Program-made: the position numbers and the translations under genes
NCBI RefSeq assembly: GCF_022836435.1
Contig: NZ_BQXC01000001.1
Location: 880,121 to 944,120 of the forward strand
Direction: 5' to 3'
DNA: 64,000 nucleotides
Source of the DNA: Nitrosomonas sp. PY1
GTDB taxonomy: Bacteria; Pseudomonadota; Gammaproteobacteria; Burkholderiales; Nitrosomonadaceae
In this document: piece after piece, positions 60,032-64,000 of the stretch
How the letters are laid out: each line of letters opens with the position of its first letter
How positions within the stretch are numbered: position 1 is the first letter of the stretch
The notes under the pieces: generated by a model
The model's input: the letters and a program-made list of their open reading frames with translations, nothing else
The model's database searches: none
Told to the model about the DNA's origin: nothing

Positions 60032-60805
60032 ATGAATATGTCCGAAGCAGCAACAATAATAACTCAAACAAATTCCAGCGATTGCGAACAACCAATTGTG
60101 AATCGTACTGATCCTGTAAAGGACAGCGGGAATACTGCTGGTTTAAGTGCGAATGATATTGCGGCCTTAAATGAGCGTTATCGTTCACTTAATTTTGAAG
60201 AACGCTTGCGCAAGCTATATGTTGATTTCCAGCCGGAAAAGATTATGGTGACGTCGTCTTTTGCTGCAACATCCGCTTATTTCTTACATATTATTTCGCG
60301 GATTCGTCCTGAGCAGGTCATTTTTTTTATTGATACCGGTTTTCATTTTCCAGAGACCCTGATGTATCAAAACTACCTTACTAAGCTTTTTCATTTGAAG
60401 GTACAGGATGTTAAAGCTGATGCATATCAGCATGAATACAGCGTTAAAGAAAGATTGTATGAAAAAGATCCGGATTTCTGCTGCACAATCAATAAGATTA
60501 ATCCATTAGAAGAAATTAAACCGAATTACCATATTTGGGTTTCGAGTTTGATGCGCTGGCAAACGGATCATCGTGCTGGATTGGATATTTTTGAAGAGCG
60601 TCGCGGAATTATCAAATTTAATCCGATGATAGATGTTACTCGCGAGGAACGCGATGCTTATATCGTGGAACATAAGTTACCGTTTCATCCGTTGGTTGAA
60701 GAAGGATATTCTTCTATCGGATGTAAGCACTGCACAGTAAAAGGTGAAGGCCGCAGTGGTCGTTGGGTAGGTAAACCCAAAACCGAGTGCGGCTTGCATC
60801 TATAG
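60032..60805 (+). CDS. cysH: Adenylyl-sulfate / PAPS reductase (assimilatory)
   Basis: CysH reduces activated sulfate to sulfite. The protein (257 residues from ATG 60032; GTG 60023 is a less likely start) has the adenylyl-binding TSSFAATSAYFLHI and DTGFHFPET region, the paired cysteines FCC and GCKHC that hold a 4Fe-4S cluster in the APS-using type, and the C-terminal catalytic KTECGLHL. It is therefore probably an APS reductase. An N-terminal stretch of about 40 polar residues is extra. The last 13 nt including the stop are duplicated in tandem. Confidence 0.92.
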   Translation: MNMSEAATIITQTNSSDCEQPIVNRTDPVKDSGNTAGLSANDIAALNERYRSLNFEERLRKLYVDFQPEKIMVTSSFAATSAYFLHIISRIRPEQVIFFIDTGFHFPETLMYQNYLTKLFHLKVQDVKADAYQHEYSVKERLYEKDPDFCCTINKINPLEEIKPNYHIWVSSLMRWQTDHRAGLDIFEERRGIIKFNPMIDVTREERDAYIVEHKLPFHPLVEEGYSSIGCKHCTVKGEGRSGRWVGKPKTECGLHL

Positions 60806-60818
60806 CTTGCATCTATAG
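60793..60818 (+). repeat. 13-bp tandem duplication across the cysH stop
   Basis: CTTGCATCTATAG occurs twice without a gap (60793-60805 and 60806-60818). The first copy encodes the last four residues' end and the TAG stop of cysH; the second is just outside. It looks like a recent slippage duplication that did not change the protein. Confidence 0.9.
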
Positions 60819-60841
60819 AAAAAGTCCTGAGTAGAATTAAA

Positions 60842-61807
60842 TTAACTGGTGATTTGTTTAAACTTAGTGTTCATTGTATGAATCAGTGCTGATTGTATAC
60901 CAGGCTCCCATACTGAATGTCCGGCATCATTGATAACGATATATTCTGCTTGTGGCCATGCTTGATGTAAGTCGTCTGCGCTGACAATGGGGCATACAGC
61001 ATCATAACGGCCCTGCACAATGGTCGCCGGGATATTGTGTAGCTTGTGAATATTGCTTAATAGCGCATTATCAGGTAAAAAAATGTTGTGCGTAAAATAG
61101 TGCGCTTCCATACGGGCGAGTCCTAGCGCAACTGCATCGCTTGCGAAGTAGTCAACAACCGATGGATTGGGGAGTAATGTGGAACAGGATCCTTCATATA
61201 TTCCCCAATTGCGTGCCATTGGCATATGGATAGCCGGGTCTGGATGAAGTAAGCGTTGATAATATGCAGCTAAAATATCAGAGCGTTCGCTTTCCGGTAG
61301 AGGCGCAACAAACTGCTGCCATGCTTCCGGGAAAATGGTACGCAATCCATAAAGAAACCAATCAATCTCTGTTTTGCGGCAAAGGAATATTCCGCGCAAA
61401 ATAAATCCAAGACAATGTTCTGGGTGTGTTTCACCATAAGCAAGTGCTAGTGTGCTACCCCAGGACCCACCAAATACTAGCCAACGATCAATTTTTAAGT
61501 GATTGCGCAACAACTCCAAGTCATTAATTAAGAGCGGCGTTGTGTTATTTTTGGTTTCTCCCAATGGCGTTGAATGTCCCGAGCCTCTTTGATCGTAAAT
61601 GACAATACGATAATATGACGGATCGAAAAAACGACGATGAGCGGGCGATGAACCTGCGCCTGGTCCGCCATGTAAGAACACAACTGGCACGCCATCTGGG
61701 TTGCCGGATTCCTCCCAATACATGGTGTGTGTACTATCAAGCGATAAGAATCCTTGTTGGTAGGGTTGAATTTTAGGATATAGTGGGTGGTGTGAGTGGA
61801 CATTCAT
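60842..61807 (-). CDS. pip: Proline iminopeptidase
   Basis: A 321-residue S33 alpha/beta-hydrolase that removes N-terminal proline from peptides. Motifs are FLHGGPGAG (44-52, oxyanion), YDQRGSG (71-77), the nucleophile Ser115 in GGSWGS, an acid in GRYDAVCP (near 266) and His in DAGHSVWEPG (near 295). It is a single gene, convergent with cysH and divergent from the next small gene. Confidence 0.93.
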   Translation of the reverse strand: MNVHSHHPLYPKIQPYQQGFLSLDSTHTMYWEESGNPDGVPVVFLHGGPGAGSSPAHRRFFDPSYYRIVIYDQRGSGHSTPLGETKNNTTPLLINDLELLRNHLKIDRWLVFGGSWGSTLALAYGETHPEHCLGFILRGIFLCRKTEIDWFLYGLRTIFPEAWQQFVAPLPESERSDILAAYYQRLLHPDPAIHMPMARNWGIYEGSCSTLLPNPSVVDYFASDAVALGLARMEAHYFTHNIFLPDNALLSNIHKLHNIPATIVQGRYDAVCPIVSADDLHQAWPQAEYIVINDAGHSVWEPGIQSALIHTMNTKFKQITS

Positions 61808-61943
61808 AATATTGAGATCGATGAGTTAATATTCGCGTATTCATTGTAATAGAAAAAAGCGTGCAAATATCACTGAGCTTAGCACTTGGTTCTATTAGGG
61901 TTCTGCTATATTGGTGCGTATTTGTTAATGTCATAGGATCTAC

Positions 61944-62198
61944 ATGGTGGGTATAGTATTAAAGGAACAGGAAATTTCAATGTTGAGAAAACAAATAGAG
62001 ATTCTAATGCATGAACGCCAAAGTTTGCTTGATGCAACTGGGGCTGCCGCTGTTTTTATTGCAAGCCTAGATAGTGCAAGATTACCTAAATCTGCTCATC
62101 AAGCGGCTAAATTACTGGCTCGTTTGCTGAATAGCTTACCCGAAGAAACGTTGCGAGACGCTTTGGAAAAAGTCAATACAAAGCTTGTGCATCGATGA
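61944..62198 (+). CDS. Small protein of unknown function
   Basis: An 84-residue product with a charged helical N-terminus likely to form a coiled coil (about 5-35), an Ala-rich middle (ATGAAAVFIASLDSARLPKSAHQAAKLLARLL) and no Cys or membrane segment. AGGA lies 5 nt before the ATG, and its stop overlaps the start of the phospholipase gene (ATGA), so it is probably a real gene translated with its neighbour. I do not recognise the family. A second start at 61980 is possible. Confidence 0.7.
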   Translation: MVGIVLKEQEISMLRKQIEILMHERQSLLDATGAAAVFIASLDSARLPKSAHQAAKLLARLLNSLPEETLRDALEKVNTKLVHR

Positions 62199-63361
62199 AT
62201 GATTCTAAGCGGCAAATGGTGCCTAAAGTCGGATTGGTATTGACTGGAGGGGGGGCGCGCGCAGCTTATCAAGTGGGTGTTCTAAAAGCAATTTCGGAAC
62301 TATTGCCAGATAAAAAAATAAACCCTTTTCCTGTGGTATGTGGTACATCCGCTGGTGCTATTAATGCTGCAAGTATTGCTGTGTATGCTAGTAATTATGC
62401 TGAAGGGGTGAATAACCTTGAAGCGGTATGGTCAAATTTTCACGTTAGCCAGATTCACCGTTCTGATTTTTTGGGCGTCGTACAAAACACTTTGCGGTGT
62501 ATGCTTTCATTAGTGTCTAGTGAATATGGGAAATCTCGTCCTATTTCTTTGTTGGATAATACGCCACTACAAATGCTATTGCGGAGTAAGTTCTCTTTTC
62601 GTTCTATTCCTTACTGTATACGAGAAGGTTCACTGCATGCGATAGGACTTACGGCATGGGGATATACATCTGGAGAATCGGTTACATTTTTCCAAGCTGC
62701 AAAAGGGGTAATGCCTTGGAGAAGAGCTCAAAGAATAGGAGTTCCTGTGAAACTGGGCGTTGATCACTTGTTAGCTTCTTCCTCGATACCGTTTATTTTT
62801 CCAGCGGTAAAGTTGAATCGCGAATATTTTGGTGATGGATCGATGCGTCAGCTGGCGCCTATTAGCCCAGCATTGCATTTAGGGGCTGACAAAGTATTGG
62901 TAATTGGTGTGCGAAGAGCGATACTGGATGAACCTAGAAGGGTTCAAGCTACAGGCTATCCACCTTTTGCGCAGATCGCCGGACACGCGTTTAATAGTAT
63001 TTTTGTGGATAGCTTGGATGTCGATCTAGAACGCCTGTTGCGAATCAATGAGACAGTTGCACAGGTATCTCATGAAGTGCTTAAGGAAAAAAATATGCGA
63101 TTACGTCCGATTGAAGCAATGATGATCGCACCCACTCAGAGTATCAATCAGATTGCACAAAAATATGCGCATACTTTGCCGTGGGTCATGCGTTATTTGT
63201 ATCGAGCAGTGGGAGCGCTGGGACCGAATGGTTTAACTTTATTGAGTTATGTTTTATTTGAATCGGCTTTTTGTCGAGATTTAATCGAATTGGGTTATTA
63301 CGATACCTTGCAGCAACGGAATGAATTACTGAAATTTCTTGGCGTTGAAACACATATCTGA
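62195..63361 (+). CDS. Patatin-like phospholipase
   Basis: A 388-residue patatin-domain protein related to bacterial RssA/YchK-type lipid acyl hydrolases. It has the oxyanion loop LTGGGARAAYQVGVLKA (16-32), the nucleophile Ser52 in GTSAG, and the dyad Asp in YFGDGSMRQ near 213. The C-terminal 130 residues contain extra helices. No signal peptide is seen, so it is likely cytoplasmic or inner-face membrane-bound. It is coupled to the small gene upstream. The substrate is unknown. Confidence 0.88.
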   Translation: MNDSKRQMVPKVGLVLTGGGARAAYQVGVLKAISELLPDKKINPFPVVCGTSAGAINAASIAVYASNYAEGVNNLEAVWSNFHVSQIHRSDFLGVVQNTLRCMLSLVSSEYGKSRPISLLDNTPLQMLLRSKFSFRSIPYCIREGSLHAIGLTAWGYTSGESVTFFQAAKGVMPWRRAQRIGVPVKLGVDHLLASSSIPFIFPAVKLNREYFGDGSMRQLAPISPALHLGADKVLVIGVRRAILDEPRRVQATGYPPFAQIAGHAFNSIFVDSLDVDLERLLRINETVAQVSHEVLKEKNMRLRPIEAMMIAPTQSINQIAQKYAHTLPWVMRYLYRAVGALGPNGLTLLSYVLFESAFCRDLIELGYYDTLQQRNELLKFLGVETHI

Positions 63362-63414
63362 ATTGTGGATAGGTATCATAGCCATACAATGAACAAGAAT
63401 TATTAGGAAAATAA

Positions 63415-64000
63415 ATGAGTTTTGATGATCCTCAATTTTGGATTGCAGTGCTACAAATTATCGCCATTGATATTGTATTAGGGGGCGATAATGCTGTGGT
63501 TATAGCTTTGGCGTGCCGTCGCTTGCCAGAAGATCAGCGTAAATTGGGTGTCTTTTGGGGAGTTTTTGGTGCCATTGTTTTACGGATTGTGTTGATTTTC
63601 TTTGCATTAAGCTTACTTGCGATTCCATATTTAAAGATAGTTGGTGCATTATTGCTGCTATGGATTGGAGTCAAACTATTACAACCCGAATCTGATGGTG
63701 GACATGAAGTCGGTGCCAGTACGACTTTGATCGGGGCTATCAAAACCATTATTGTCGCCGATGCAGTGATGAGCTTAGATAATGTGATTGCCATTGCGGG
63801 AGCGGCAAAAGATGAAATGGGGCTCGTCGTTTTTGGTTTGGTAATTAGCGTACCGATTATTGTATGGGGTAGTCAATTGGTAATGAAACTCATGGAACGT
63901 TTTCCAGTGACAATTGCTATTGGTGCAGGGTTACTCGGTTGGATTGCGGGTGATATGTTTGTTTCTGATGTTGTAACCAAGCAATGGGTCGACGCACAAG
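63415..64000 (+). CDS. TerC-family integral membrane protein, YjbE/YkoY type (cut by window end)
   Basis: The ATG at 63415, with AGGA 8 nt before it, opens a frame that is still open at the right edge; 195 residues are visible. The family signatures DIVLGGDNAVVIALA (about 19-33) and ADAVMSLDNVIAIAGAA (about 119-135) contain the acidic metal-binding residues in membrane helices. Family members export manganese or other divalent metals and are linked to metal or tellurite stress. At least five hydrophobic helices are seen. Confidence 0.88.
   Translation, partial: MSFDDPQFWIAVLQIIAIDIVLGGDNAVVIALACRRLPEDQRKLGVFWGVFGAIVLRIVLIFFALSLLAIPYLKIVGALLLLWIGVKLLQPESDGGHEVGASTTLIGAIKTIIVADAVMSLDNVIAIAGAAKDEMGLVVFGLVISVPIIVWGSQLVMKLMERFPVTIAIGAGLLGWIAGDMFVSDVVTKQWVDAQ

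Overview
The window looks like a chromosomal segment of a betaproteobacterium, most likely an ammonia oxidiser of the Nitrosomonas type. This is inferred from gene content and order: flhDC, a gyrA-serC-pheA-hisC-tyrA aromatic/serine cluster, argD-argF-argG-yajQ, a complete str-S10-spc-alpha ribosomal block, birA-coaX-engB-hemB, mrcA/pilMNOPQ divergently arranged, and bioBFHCD. The DNA is AT-rich, especially in the ribosomal genes. No rRNA or tRNA gene was recognised.

Layout. Positions 1-1035 are insertion-sequence debris: the 3' part of an IS1182-type transposase abutting a broken IS3-type element. From 1077 to 3561 lie a two-receiver LuxR-type regulator and, divergent from it, flhDC, the master activator of flagellar genes. 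Then come an aspartate-type aminotransferase (minus), uvrB (plus) and a secreted galactose-oxidase-like copper radical enzyme (minus). From 18187 down to 9079 one minus-strand cluster runs gyrA, serC, serA, pheA, hisC, DAHP synthase, tyrA: DNA gyrase plus serine and Phe/Tyr synthesis. From 18482 to 22416 are the arginine genes argD, argF, argG and then yajQ.

The ribosomal block runs from a good sigma-70 promoter at 22517 to rplQ at 41263: rpsL, rpsG, fusA, tuf, the S10 genes, the spc genes through secY, infA and rpmJ, then rpsM, rpsK, rpsD, rpoA, rplQ. The tuf gene has a composition unlike its neighbours. S12 carries Arg at the position equivalent to E. coli Lys87, a substitution linked to streptomycin resistance. 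Several starts are non-ATG; rpsD clearly uses TTG.

After it come birA (without a DNA-binding domain), coaX, engB and hemB. Between engB and hemB, on the minus strand, is a strong candidate small RNA: hairpins whose loops carry CCUCCC/CUCCUCCCC anti-Shine-Dalgarno sequences, ending in an intrinsic terminator. This is the most interesting unannotated signal in the window. mrcA (PBP1A) and pilMNOPQ (type IV pilus assembly) follow, then trmL and comF (minus), then bioB-F-H-C-D, which supplies the biotin that BirA attaches to carboxylases.

The right end has an orphan ATP-grasp protein related to graspetide (microviridin-type) ligases with an altered metal-site residue, cysH, proline iminopeptidase, a small unknown gene coupled to a patatin-like phospholipase, and the start of a TerC-family membrane protein that leaves the window. 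The gene calls rest on translated sequence motifs and synteny; no database search was possible.
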